64,000 nt of DNA from positions 1 through 64,000 of the forward strand of contig CAVBPR010000007.1 in NCBI GenBank assembly GCA_963597355.1, in the 5' to 3' direction. Source of the stretch: UMGS1766 sp963597355. Its GTDB lineage: Bacteria; Bacillota; Clostridia; Oscillospirales; Oscillospiraceae. Shown in pieces: positions 1-7,754 of this stretch. Both the position numbers and the translations under genes were made by a program. Under the pieces are notes generated by a model that saw only the letters and a program-made list of their open reading frames with translations, did not search any database and was not told the DNA's origin. Position 1 is the first letter of the stretch. Each line of letters opens with the position of its first letter.

Positions 1-221
1 ATGCTCACATTCTGGACGAGGATAGAAAGGTCAATGCTCAGAAATTCGAGACAGCTTTCTATGCCAAGCCTGATCTTCGCAACGTCCGTCCGCCGGAAGA
101 ACCGGCGAAATCGGAGCCTGCGACCCTGGACCTTGAAAGCCTTGTGGAGCAGCTTCAAAAGTCGCCGGAGCTGGCAAGTGCGCTCGCAGCCCTGATAGCA
201 GCGCAAGCCCCGGCAAAGTGA
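1..221 (+). CDS. Tyrosine-type site-specific integrase, C-terminal fragment (5' end outside window)
   Basis: An open frame entering from the left edge (frame 3) ends at TGA 219-221. It starts AHILDEDRKVNAQKFETAFY, which matches the very C-terminus of phage/ICE tyrosine integrases, where the catalytic Tyr normally lies just before the AHI segment and so falls outside this window. After it comes a Pro/Glu/Ala-rich tail of about 45 residues. Integrases of this type catalyse insertion and excision of integrative elements. The gene points toward the 3' end of the tRNA-Arg gene 190 bases downstream, the usual arrangement at an element end. Function of the fragment is inferred from this C-terminal signature and context only; the catalytic domain is not visible. 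Confidence 0.72.
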   Translation, partial: AHILDEDRKVNAQKFETAFYAKPDLRNVRPPEEPAKSEPATLDLESLVEQLQKSPELASALAALIAAQAPAK

Positions 222-235
222 TCCGAAAAATCGAA

Positions 236-297
236 TTAGCAAAACGCAGAATTTTCTTAGCAAATTTCTGAAAAGCGTTCGAGTCCAATTAGCAAAT
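236..297 (+). repeat. Three phased direct repeats TTAGCAAA between integrase and tRNA
   Basis: TTAGCAAA occurs at 236, 257 and 289. The spacings are 21 and 32 bases, close to two and three helical turns, so all copies face the same side of the DNA. This suits arm-type integrase or excisionase binding sites at an element end. The binding role is inference. No gene is visible in 222-408. Confidence 0.5.
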
Positions 298-361
298 ATA
301 CATCATGCGGCGCATAAAAATCTCCCGGTAACGGAAGTGAAATTACCAGGAGAAGGAGGAA

Positions 362-399
362 CAAAAAAACGCTGCAAACCCCGAAAAAAGGCTTGCAGC
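362..399 (-). terminator. Rho-independent terminator of tRNA-Arg
   Basis: GCTGCAA (371-377) pairs with TTGCAGC (393-399). On the minus strand the hairpin is followed by a T-run (complement of 362-370). It lies just past the 3' end of the tRNA gene. Confidence 0.75.
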
Positions 400-408
400 G
401 GTGCTTTC

Positions 409-485
409 TGGCGTCCCAGAGAGGATTTGAACCTCCGACCCCACGCTTAGGAGGCGTGTGCTCTATCCAGCTGAGCTACTGAGAC
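409..485 (-). tRNA. tRNA-Arg, anticodon CCT
   Basis: The reverse complement folds as a cloverleaf. The acceptor GTCTCAG/CTGGGAC, a D-arm with AGCTCAGCTGG, the anticodon stem CACGC/GCGTG with loop CTCCTAA (anticodon CCT), and a T-loop TTCAAAT are all visible. Discriminator G is followed by an encoded CCA (409-411). It reads the Arg codon AGG. Its 3' end faces the integrase fragment, so this is the likely integration target. Confidence 0.95.
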
Positions 486-532
486 AGAAAGGTACTGGCG
501 AAATAGGCAAAACCGAACCAATACCGCACATC

Positions 533-561
533 ATTTTAACGGAAGATGCCGATTTTGTCAA
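533..561 (-). promoter_or_regulatory. Promoter of tRNA-Arg
   Basis: On the minus strand TTGACA (561-556) and TAAAAT (538-533) are separated by 17 bases. This is a near-consensus vegetative promoter about 50 bases upstream of the tRNA 5' end. Confidence 0.75.
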
Positions 562-579
562 CGCAAATGGCGGAAAGTG

Positions 580-608
580 TTGCGTTTGCAAGGAAATGGC
601 GATATAAT
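580..608 (+). promoter_or_regulatory. Promoter of typA
   Basis: TTGCGT (580-585), a 17-base spacer and a perfect TATAAT (603-608), with a leader of about 60 bases before the typA start. Confidence 0.65.
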
Positions 609-677
609 GCAATGTTGTGATTTTAAAATGTGAGTCGGTGGGCCGTTTCGCGCCTGCCAAGGAGGAATCTTTCCAAT

Positions 678-2507
678 ATGAAGCAGGAAAAACTGAGAAA
701 CGTAGCGATTATTGCCCACGTTGACCATGGCAAAACTACGCTGGTGGATGCCTTGCTGCAACAGAGCGGCGTCTATCGCGACAACCAGGAAGTGGTAGAC
801 CGGGTGATGGACTCCAACGATCTGGAGCGGGAGCGCGGCATCACGATTATGGCAAAGAACACTGCAGTTACCTATGGTGACACCAAGATCAACATTGTTG
901 ACACTCCGGGCCACGCCGATTTCGGCGGCGAGGTGGAGCGCATCCTGAAGATGGTCAATGGCGTTATTCTTCTGGTGGATGCCGCCGAAGGCCCCATGCC
1001 CCAGACCCGGTTTGTTCTGTCCCGCGCTCTGGAGCTGGGACATCGGGTAATCGTTGTGGTCAACAAGATTGACCGCCCGGATCAGCGGGTTTACGAAGTG
1101 ATAGACGAGGTTCTGGAGCTGCTGATGGATTTGAATGCAACCGACGAGCAGCTGGACAGCCCCATGCTGTTCTGCTCTGCCCGTGAGGGAATTTGCGGCT
1201 ACACCCCGGATAAGATCGGTGAGGACTTGAAGCCCCTGTTCGACACGATTATGGACTACATTCCTGCCCCTGAGGTGGATCTGGACGCACCGTTCCAGAT
1301 GCTGGTTTCCTCCATTGACTACAATGAATTTGTGGGTCGTATCGCGGTTGGCCGTATTGAGCGCGGCACACTGAAGCAGAACCAGGAGATCGTGGTATGC
1401 AATTATCACGCTCCGGATCAGGTGAGCAAGAAGGCAAAGGCGACTGCGATTTACGAGTTCGACGGCTTGAATCGTGTGCCGGTTACCGAGGTGCAGGCGG
1501 GCAATATCATTGCCATGTCCGGCATTGGTGACATCACCATTGGTGACACTATCTGCGCTACCGATTCCGTTGAGCCGCTGGAATTTGTCCAGATCAGTGC
1601 ACCGACAATGGAAATGACGTTTGCGGTCAACGATTCCCCCTTTGCAGGCCGGGAAGGCAAGTTTGTCACCTCCCGTCAGATCCGCGACCGACTGATGAAG
1701 GAAACGCTGAAGGACGTGTCCCTGCGGGTTTCAGAGGTGGAAGGATCGGATTCTGCGCTGAACGTGGCGGGCCGCGGTGAAATGCACCTGTCCATTCTGA
1801 TTGAGACCATGCGCCGGGAAGGTTATGAGTTCCAGGTGTCCCCACCCCGCGTGCTGTATAAGACCATTGACGGGAAAAAGTGCGAGCCGATGGAGCGCCT
1901 GGTGGCAGACGTGCCCAGCGAAAGCTCCGGCGCGGTCATTGAAAAGATGGGCTCTCGAAAGGGCGATTTCCTGGACATGACTCCCATCGGTGCAAACCGT
2001 GTGAAGCTGACCTTCCTGGTTCCGTCCCGCGGCTTGTTTGGCTATCGCAATGAGTTCCTGACGGACACTAAGGGCGAGGGCATCATGGCCTCTGTGTTCG
2101 ACAGCTATGCTCCCTACCGTGGCGAGGTGACCCGTCGCAATGTAGGTGCGCTGGTGGCCAGCGAAACCGGTGAGTCGGTTACCTATGGTCTGTACAACGC
2201 CCAAAGCCGTGGCACGCTGTTTATCGGCGCTGGTGTGCCTGTGTATGAAGGCATGGTAATCGGCCAGACACCTAAGATGGAGGACATTGCCATCAACGCC
2301 TGCAAGCGCAAGCAGTTGACAAATACCCGTGCCTCCGGCAGCGATGATGCCCTTCGTCTGATTCCCCCGAAACAGATGAGCCTGGAGCAGTGCCTCGAGT
2401 TCCTTGATGACGATGAAGTCTTGGAGGTCACACCGGAGAGCCTGCGTATCCGCAAGCGGATTTTGAATCTGGAGCAGCGGATGAAGAGCACCCACGGAAA
2501 GAAGTAA
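678..2507 (+). CDS. typA: Ribosome-associated translational GTPase TypA/BipA
   Basis: A 609-residue protein, full length for TypA/BipA. It is an EF-G-like GTPase that acts on the ribosome and on 50S assembly under stress. The G1 motif HVDHGKT is at residues 14-20, followed by the switch I segment RERGITI, DTPGHADF and NKIDRPDQR, then EF-Tu domain II, EF-G domain III/V-like parts and the BipA-specific C-terminus. ATG 678 is chosen over an upstream in-frame ATG at 630 because GGAGG (661-665) precedes it and homologues begin MKQEKLRNVAIIAH. The gene has its own promoter and terminator and is probably monocistronic. Confidence 0.96.
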   Translation: MKQEKLRNVAIIAHVDHGKTTLVDALLQQSGVYRDNQEVVDRVMDSNDLERERGITIMAKNTAVTYGDTKINIVDTPGHADFGGEVERILKMVNGVILLVDAAEGPMPQTRFVLSRALELGHRVIVVVNKIDRPDQRVYEVIDEVLELLMDLNATDEQLDSPMLFCSAREGICGYTPDKIGEDLKPLFDTIMDYIPAPEVDLDAPFQMLVSSIDYNEFVGRIAVGRIERGTLKQNQEIVVCNYHAPDQVSKKAKATAIYEFDGLNRVPVTEVQAGNIIAMSGIGDITIGDTICATDSVEPLEFVQISAPTMEMTFAVNDSPFAGREGKFVTSRQIRDRLMKETLKDVSLRVSEVEGSDSALNVAGRGEMHLSILIETMRREGYEFQVSPPRVLYKTIDGKKCEPMERLVADVPSESSGAVIEKMGSRKGDFLDMTPIGANRVKLTFLVPSRGLFGYRNEFLTDTKGEGIMASVFDSYAPYRGEVTRRNVGALVASETGESVTYGLYNAQSRGTLFIGAGVPVYEGMVIGQTPKMEDIAINACKRKQLTNTRASGSDDALRLIPPKQMSLEQCLEFLDDDEVLEVTPESLRIRKRILNLEQRMKSTHGKK

Positions 2508-2525
2508 TAAGAGCAAAGTAAAATC

Positions 2526-2570
2526 TGCTTCGTCCCACGCCCCAACCGGCAGGGGCGAAGCATTTTTTGT
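2526..2570 (+). terminator. Terminator of typA
   Basis: TGCTTCG (2526-2532) pairs with CGAAGCA (2556-2562), extended by an inner CCCC/GGGG, and is followed by TTTTTTG. Confidence 0.75.
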
Positions 2571-2595
2571 TATTCAGAGGGGATGGGTGATTTTT

Positions 2596-3084
2596 ATGAA
2601 TATTACCGTGCGAGCCTATACACAGGATGATATCCCTGCGATGATGCGCATTTGGAATGAAGTGGTAGAGGAAGGCGTAGCGTTCCCGCAGATGGAATGC
2701 CTGACCGAGGAAACAGCGCCTGTTTTCTTTGGCGAGCAGAGCTATTGCGGTGTGGCGATCGATTCTGCCGGAACCCTGCAGGGAATGTATATTCTCCACC
2801 CCAATAATGTGGGGCGGTGCAGCCACATCTGCAACGCCAGTTATGCTGTGGCGTCTTCCAGCCGTGGAATGCAGGTGGGAGAGCATCTGGTACGGGACTG
2901 CATTGCCCAGGCACACACATTCGGGTTTCGGGTGCTGCAGTTTAATGCCGTGGTGGCAACCAATACGCGGGCGCGACGCCTCTATGAAAAAATCGGATTC
3001 CACCAACTGGGTGTAATTCCGGGTGGTTTTTTAATGAAGGACGGGCACTATGAAGATATCTGCCCTTATTACATTGAAGTTTAA
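2596..3084 (+). CDS. GNAT family N-acetyltransferase
   Basis: A 162-residue single-domain acetyltransferase. It starts MNITVRAYTQDD and has the GNAT core: beta strands around GMYILHPNNVG, then the acetyl-CoA pyrophosphate-binding segment SRGMQVGEHLVRDC, and a C-terminal RARRLYEKIGFHQLG typical of the family. GNATs move the acetyl group of acetyl-CoA to an amine; this substrate cannot be predicted. ATG 2596 is preferred; a GTG at 2587 with closer GGGG spacing would add three residues. It stands alone between typA and thiI. Confidence 0.85.
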   Translation: MNITVRAYTQDDIPAMMRIWNEVVEEGVAFPQMECLTEETAPVFFGEQSYCGVAIDSAGTLQGMYILHPNNVGRCSHICNASYAVASSSRGMQVGEHLVRDCIAQAHTFGFRVLQFNAVVATNTRARRLYEKIGFHQLGVIPGGFLMKDGHYEDICPYYIEV

Positions 3085-3162
3085 TCGGCGGCTGTGCTTT
3101 GTTGCCGAATAGGATAAGATAAAACAACGCTTGCATATTGCAGACAATCAGGGAGGAAACGA

Positions 3163-4383
3163 ATGGGAAATCAGATGAAAGAACCCGCCTATCAGGGCGG
3201 AGAGATTTTTTTGTTGAAGATGGGCGAAATAGTCCTCAAGGGGCTCAACCGCCGTCGCTTTGAGGATCGGCTTACGGCGAATGTCAACCGCCGCCTGCAT
3301 CGCCTTGGCCGCTGGCGCGTTTATTGCCGCCAGTCTACCGTGTATGTAGAGCCGCTGGAGGAGCGGTGCGACTTAGACGGGGCATGGGAGGCACTGCAGC
3401 CGGTGTTCGGCGTGGCAGGATTGAGCCGCGCAAAGGCCTGCGAAAAGGACAAGGACGCCTTTGTTGCCACGGCGATTGAATATCTGCACGATCAGCTTAT
3501 GACCGCTAAGTCCTTCAAGGTGGAGTCGAAGCGGGCGGATAAGAGCTTTCCAATGACATCGATCCAGCTTAGCCAGTATGTAGGCGGTATGATCCATGAT
3601 GCCTTCCCTCACCTGGAGGTGGATGTGCACAATCCGGAGTTTACCGTTCATCTGGAAGTGCGGGATTTCAGCGGCTATGTTCACGGCAATCCTACGCCCG
3701 GTGCCGGTGGCTTGCCGGTTGGCGCCGGCGGAAGAGGCGTTGCGCTCCTCAGCGGAGGCATCGACTCCCCTGTGGCGGCCTATATGATGGCAAAACGGGG
3801 CCTTGCACTGGATATGGTGCACTTTTTCAGCTATCCTTACACCTCGCTGGAGGCCAAGGAGAAGGTGCTGCAGCTGGCCAAGGAAATCACGCCTTATACA
3901 GGCCGTCTGACGGTGCACATCGTTCCCTTTACCGAAATTCAGGAGGAGCTGCGCCGCAACTGCCCGGAACCGCTGTTTACCCTGGCAATGCGTCGGTTTA
4001 TGATGCGGATTTCCGAGCTGATCGCTCAGCGCATCGGTGCAGGCTGCCTGGTTACCGGCGAAAGCCTGGGTCAGGTGGCCAGTCAGACCATGGAGGCTAT
4101 GGCGGTGACCCAGTCCGCCTGCAAGCTCCCGATTTTCCGTCCGGTAGTGGGCATGGATAAAGAGGAAATTGTTCAGATTGCAAGACGAATCGGCACATTC
4201 CAGACATCTATTTTGCCCTATGAAGATTGCTGCACAGTGTTCACTCCCCGCCATCCGAAGACCCATCCCACGGTGGAAGAGCTGCTGGAGGCAGAGCAGA
4301 ATTACGACTTTGAAGGCCTTTGCCAGAAGGCAGTTGAGGGCATTGAGCGGGTCATTGTGAATTTGCCGGAGCGGGAAGACTGA
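3163..4383 (+). CDS. thiI: tRNA uracil 4-sulfurtransferase ThiI
   Basis: A 406-residue protein with an N-terminal ferredoxin-like/THUMP region (about 1-170) and a PP-loop ATP-pyrophosphatase domain carrying SGGIDSP at 197-203. ThiI adenylates U8 of tRNA and inserts sulfur to make s4U; it can also supply sulfur for thiamin thiazole. The C-terminal rhodanese domain of the E. coli enzyme is absent, as is usual in Firmicutes, so persulfide probably comes directly from a cysteine desulfurase such as the one at 15018. The RBS is GGGAGG before ATG 3163. A strong terminator follows. Confidence 0.95.
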   Translation: MGNQMKEPAYQGGEIFLLKMGEIVLKGLNRRRFEDRLTANVNRRLHRLGRWRVYCRQSTVYVEPLEERCDLDGAWEALQPVFGVAGLSRAKACEKDKDAFVATAIEYLHDQLMTAKSFKVESKRADKSFPMTSIQLSQYVGGMIHDAFPHLEVDVHNPEFTVHLEVRDFSGYVHGNPTPGAGGLPVGAGGRGVALLSGGIDSPVAAYMMAKRGLALDMVHFFSYPYTSLEAKEKVLQLAKEITPYTGRLTVHIVPFTEIQEELRRNCPEPLFTLAMRRFMMRISELIAQRIGAGCLVTGESLGQVASQTMEAMAVTQSACKLPIFRPVVGMDKEEIVQIARRIGTFQTSILPYEDCCTVFTPRHPKTHPTVEELLEAEQNYDFEGLCQKAVEGIERVIVNLPERED

Positions 4384-4478
4384 TGCCTGCAGAAGGCGGA
4401 AATTCGACCGGGTGCTTCCGTTACTGTAAAAATAACTTTATACAAACAGGTTTTTAAAAGAATAACTTTTTGAATAGT

Positions 4479-4549
4479 AACTCCTGTAAAAAGCACTGAA
4501 AACGCGAAAAATCAGAGCTTTTTGCAGGAGTTGCTCTTTACTTTTTTTG
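4479..4549 (+). terminator. Long-stem terminator after thiI
   Basis: A 16-bp stem (4479-4494 with 4517-4532, one G-T pair) is followed by a pyrimidine-rich tract with seven Ts. It explains most of the 250-base gap before the next gene. Confidence 0.75.
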
Positions 4550-4635
4550 TTCCTGTGTTATAATTCAACTTGATGAAATAGAGGATTTTCGGTGCTGAGA
4601 CCTGGGGCACCGTGCCGTGATATGGAGGTTATTTT

Positions 4636-6129
4636 ATGCGAGTTCAGCTTACTGAAACGGTTTTGCGCGATGCAAACCAGTCTCTGATTGCAACCCGTCT
4701 GCCCTACTCGGTCTATGAGCCGATTCTTTCTAAGATGGATCAGGCCGGTTATTATTCCATTGAATGCTGGGGCGGCGCTACGTTCGACACCTGCCTGCGC
4801 TATCTGGACGAAGATCCGTGGGAGCGGCTGCGTGGCCTGCGCAAGCACCTGCCCAATTCCCGCCTGCAGATGTTGCTGCGCGGCCAGAACCTGTTGGGTT
4901 ATAAGCACTATCCCGACTCGGTTGTGGAGAAGTTTGTGGAGTTGAGCATCAAAAACGGCATCGACATTATCCGTATTTTCGACGCATTGAATGACTTCCG
5001 CAACATTCAGACCGCACTGGAGGCAACAAAGAAGTATGCCACCGACAAGACGGTTGCCTCTGGCTGCATTTCGTATACCCAGAGCCCGGTGCATACCGTG
5101 GAGAAGTATGTGGAGATGTGCAAAGAGCTGCAGCGCATGGGTTTTGACACCATCTGTCTGAAGGATATGGCGGGCACAATGAGCCCCTATGAGGCAGAAA
5201 ACCTGATCAAGGGAATTAAGGATGCGGTAGGCGACATGCCGGTTATCCTCCACACCCACTGCACCACGGGCATGGCCTACATGACCTATACGAAGGCGAT
5301 CGAGTCTGGCATTGACGTGATTGACACCGCCACCTCCTGCTTCTCCGGCGGCACCAGCCAGCCGGCAACGGAGACCATGTTCTATGCTCTGGATCAGATG
5401 GGCATTGAAACCGGCCTGAATGAAAAGGTGCTCAAGGAGGTTAACGACTTCTTCAAGCCTATAAAAGAGGGCTATGTAAAAGACGGCACGCTGAATCCCA
5501 AAAGCCTTTCTACCGACTCTCAGGCCCTTGTGTACAAAGTCCCCGGCGGTATGCTCTCCAACATGATTGCAAACCTGACGGATCTGCACGCAATGGACAA
5601 GTTCGATGAGGCGCTGGTTGAGATTCCGAAGGTGCGGGCTGATTTGGGCTATCCTCCGCTGGTTACACCGATGAGCCAGATGGTGGGCACACAGGCGGTT
5701 ATGAACTGCATTGCAGGTCACTATAAGGCAGTTTCCAAGGAAGTGAAGGCCTATTTCCGGGGCGAGTACGGAAATCCGCCTGCACCGGTGAATGAAGAGC
5801 TGGCAAAGCAAATTCTGGGCAACGAGCAGCCCATTGACTGCCGCGTTGCAGATGCCGCACCTTCTACCATGTTTGAGGATGCAAAGGCGAAACTGGGAGA
5901 CCTGGCACAGAGCGAAGAAGATGTCATGAGCTATATCTGCTTCCCGGATCAGGCAAAAGCCTTCCTGGAAGAGCGCAAGGCTAAGGCAGACGGAACCTGG
6001 GTCGATCCGAAGGCGGTGGCCGCAGCCCCTGCAGCACAGGTGCTGACCGGCTCCGGTACGATGACGGCTGCACCGCAGGTCAATGGCAACGCGATTACCT
6101 ATACCGTTTCCTGCGAAGAAGTAAAGTGA
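4636..6129 (+). CDS. oadA: Oxaloacetate decarboxylase alpha (carboxyltransferase) subunit without biotin domain
   Basis: A 497-residue protein of the pyruvate carboxylase/oxaloacetate decarboxylase carboxyltransferase family. It has an HMGL-like TIM barrel with TETVLRDANQS (6-16), ECWGGATFD, LLRGQNLLGY, KDMAG at 176-180 and the metal-binding LHTHC around 205-209, then the conserved PYC_OADA domain. It moves CO2 from oxaloacetate to carrier biotin. The family signature RDAHQS reads RDANQS here. The C-terminal biotinyl domain is missing; a separate biotin carrier, gamma and beta subunits are encoded at 31990-33964. Pyruvate carboxylase subunit B is an alternative reading. The gene is monocistronic with flanking terminators. 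Confidence 0.9.
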   Translation: MRVQLTETVLRDANQSLIATRLPYSVYEPILSKMDQAGYYSIECWGGATFDTCLRYLDEDPWERLRGLRKHLPNSRLQMLLRGQNLLGYKHYPDSVVEKFVELSIKNGIDIIRIFDALNDFRNIQTALEATKKYATDKTVASGCISYTQSPVHTVEKYVEMCKELQRMGFDTICLKDMAGTMSPYEAENLIKGIKDAVGDMPVILHTHCTTGMAYMTYTKAIESGIDVIDTATSCFSGGTSQPATETMFYALDQMGIETGLNEKVLKEVNDFFKPIKEGYVKDGTLNPKSLSTDSQALVYKVPGGMLSNMIANLTDLHAMDKFDEALVEIPKVRADLGYPPLVTPMSQMVGTQAVMNCIAGHYKAVSKEVKAYFRGEYGNPPAPVNEELAKQILGNEQPIDCRVADAAPSTMFEDAKAKLGDLAQSEEDVMSYICFPDQAKAFLEERKAKADGTWVDPKAVAAAPAAQVLTGSGTMTAAPQVNGNAITYTVSCEEVK

Positions 6130-6148
6130 ACTGAATAAAACACGAGAA

Positions 6149-6196
6149 AACCGCCGAAGACAGTCCATAAAGACTGTTTTTGGTGGTTCTCTTTAT
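6149..6196 (+). terminator. Terminator of oadA
   Basis: AACCGCC...GACAGTC pairs with GACTGT...GGTGGTT across 6149-6188, followed by a short T-rich stretch. Confidence 0.6.
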
Positions 6197-6277
6197 GCGA
6201 AAAGAAAAAGACAAAATTCAATTTAATCGATCTCGTTTTTCAATCGCAGAGGGCAGATTTTCTTTGGATCAATATCG

Positions 6278-6318
6278 GAAAAAGAGAACAGCCGCACATT
6301 GCGTTTGCAATGTGCGGC
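6278..6318 (-). terminator. Terminator of the minus-strand zinc-ribbon gene
   Basis: A perfect 12-bp stem GCCGCACATTGC/GCAATGTGCGGC (6291-6318) with loop GTTT; on the minus strand it is followed by a T-rich tract ending in five Ts. Confidence 0.7.
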
Positions 6319-6338
6319 TGCGGTATGAGTCTGGGCGG

Positions 6339-6746
6339 TTAGGTTTTCTCCTGGAACATCGTTCCGCAGTTGCGGCAGGTGATGGTGATTTTGCCTTTTC
6401 CCCGGGGGACACGGAGAACCTGCTTGCAGCTGGGGCACTTGAAGTAAACGTGTTCACGGTCTCTGGTCTGGTTGCGCTTGCGGCGGAACCAGTGCAGTCC
6501 CGGGCCCACCAGCTTCAAAAATGCCTCGTTCTCCGCATGTCGGCGGCTGTAATTGCGGCTGAAGGTGCGGAAAAAGACGAAGAACACGCAGATTGTGGAG
6601 ATACCCTGCAAAATTGCAAGCGCAATCTGGTTGCGAACGAACAGTTCGATGACCCAGAGCAGGAGAAAGAAAATACTGAGAAAAATATTCAGTTGGTCTG
6701 TGCCGTAGCGGCCGTACATGAGACGGCTGAAAAAATTGCGTATCAC
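6339..6746 (-). CDS. Conserved membrane protein with C-terminal zinc ribbon, function unknown
   Basis: A 135-residue protein. Two hydrophobic segments (about residues 20-40 and 45-62) suggest a hairpin in the membrane, followed by a basic linker and a C-terminal CPSC...CRNC zinc ribbon. The segment RLMYGRYGTDQLN near the N-terminus resembles a small conserved family of Clostridia. GTG 6746 is chosen because GGAG (6758-6755) sits 8 bases upstream; an in-frame ATG at 6764 has no comparable site. No enzymatic motif is seen. It is convergent with oadA and separated from it by two terminators. Confidence 0.8.
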   Translation of the reverse strand: MIRNFFSRLMYGRYGTDQLNIFLSIFFLLLWVIELFVRNQIALAILQGISTICVFFVFFRTFSRNYSRRHAENEAFLKLVGPGLHWFRRKRNQTRDREHVYFKCPSCKQVLRVPRGKGKITITCRNCGTMFQEKT

Positions 6747-6902
6747 AAAATGCGCTCCAATCATTTCGGATTTGATGTATTTATTGTAATACTAGAACGG
6801 TGTCCGGTCAATGAATCTGTGATGAACATATTGTAAATCTATTGCAATTGACTAAAATTTCCCCTATACTGATGAAAAATATGGACTTGGGAGGCGTTTT
6901 CC

Positions 6903-7391
6903 GTGAATCGTGTGGACAAGGAAAATTATTATCTGGACATTGCTCAGAGTGTGCTGGAGCGGTCAACCTGCCTGCGGCGGCAATATGGAGCAATTATCGT
7001 CCGAAATGATGAGATTGTCTCCACCGGCTACAACGGTGCGCCCCGGGGACGAAAGAACTGTATGGACTTGGGACGTTGTATCCGGGAGGAGCTGCAGGTG
7101 CCTTCCGGAGAGCGGTATGAGCTGTGTCGCAGCGTACATGCAGAGGCAAATGCGATTATTTCTGCGGCGCGGAGAGATATTCTGGGGGGGACCCTCTATC
7201 TGGCTGGACGGGACGCAAAGACCGGCGCATTGCTTCGGGGGGCGACCTGCTGCTCCATGTGCCGGCGCATGGTCATCAATGCCGGCATCAGTCGGGTGAT
7301 TTCCCGGGACAGCGAAAGGGAATATACGGTTGTAGATGTGGAAGACTGGGTGCGGGAAGACGACACCATTCCGGAGGACGGAGCAAAGTAA
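6903..7391 (+). CDS. dCMP deaminase family protein (ComEB-like)
   Basis: A 162-residue zinc deaminase of the dCMP/cytidine type. The zinc ligands and proton shuttle are in CRSVHAEANAI (HAE) and CCSMCRRMVINAGI; the second motif has SMC where most members have PCxxC, but the two cysteines are kept. It would make dUMP from dCMP for thymidylate synthesis. A long insertion with further Cys residues (NCMDLGRC) between the first strand and HAE is typical of dCMP deaminases. The start is GTG 6903 with GGGAGG upstream. Assignment to dCMP rather than another base rests on family similarity. Confidence 0.88.
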   Translation: MNRVDKENYYLDIAQSVLERSTCLRRQYGAIIVRNDEIVSTGYNGAPRGRKNCMDLGRCIREELQVPSGERYELCRSVHAEANAIISAARRDILGGTLYLAGRDAKTGALLRGATCCSMCRRMVINAGISRVISRDSEREYTVVDVEDWVREDDTIPEDGAK

Positions 7392-7461
7392 AGCGAGCAG
7401 AAAAGATAAAAGGGTATACGAAAAGAAGAAAATATGATATACTCTCTTTATCGTGCCAAGT

Positions 7462-7508
7462 AAACTGCTGCCCATGTGGGGAACTTACAGCAGTTTAAGC
7501 GGTTTTTA
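7462..7508 (+). terminator. Terminator after the dCMP deaminase gene
   Basis: AAACTGCTG (7462-7470) pairs with CAGCAGTTT (7488-7496), followed by a run containing five Ts. Confidence 0.65.
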
Positions 7509-7754
7509 TTTCGCTGAAGCGGATTCATATCAGAGAATTTATTGAATGCAGGGCAGCAGCACGAACTGCCTTGCTAACATCACTTGCACCATCAGATCAG
7601 CGTTTTTCTATGGAGAAGCACGTGCAGCGCAGTCAACGAAGCAGGGTTGACTGCCGCCGGGTTTGTTTCCGTAGGGAAGGGCTTTTGTTTGTGCGCCTCG
7701 ATGGAAAAATTCTTTGTTTGCCGCGGATGCAATTAGAAAGATAAGGAGTTTTTT
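7509..7754 (+). other. Non-coding leader region upstream of RNase J
   Basis: About 245 bases with no convincing frame. A short GGCAG/CTGCC hairpin near 7548 is the only local structure noticed. No consensus promoter or known riboswitch was recognised. It probably holds the promoter and 5' untranslated region of the RNase J gene; AAGGAG lies just before the start. Confidence 0.35.

Noticed and set aside
275..286. GCGTTCGAGTCC, resembling a tRNA T-arm near the element end
   Set aside because: No flanking acceptor or anticodon arm can be drawn, so it is not a tRNA remnant on present evidence.
4558..6168. A 536-codon open frame on the minus strand opposite oadA
   Set aside because: Antisense shadow of a GC-rich gene, without start signals or homology features.
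6180..6836. A 218-codon plus-strand frame over the zinc-ribbon gene
   Set aside because: It runs through a terminator hairpin and has no domain; the minus-strand frame has membrane helices, CPSC/CRNC and a good ribosome site.
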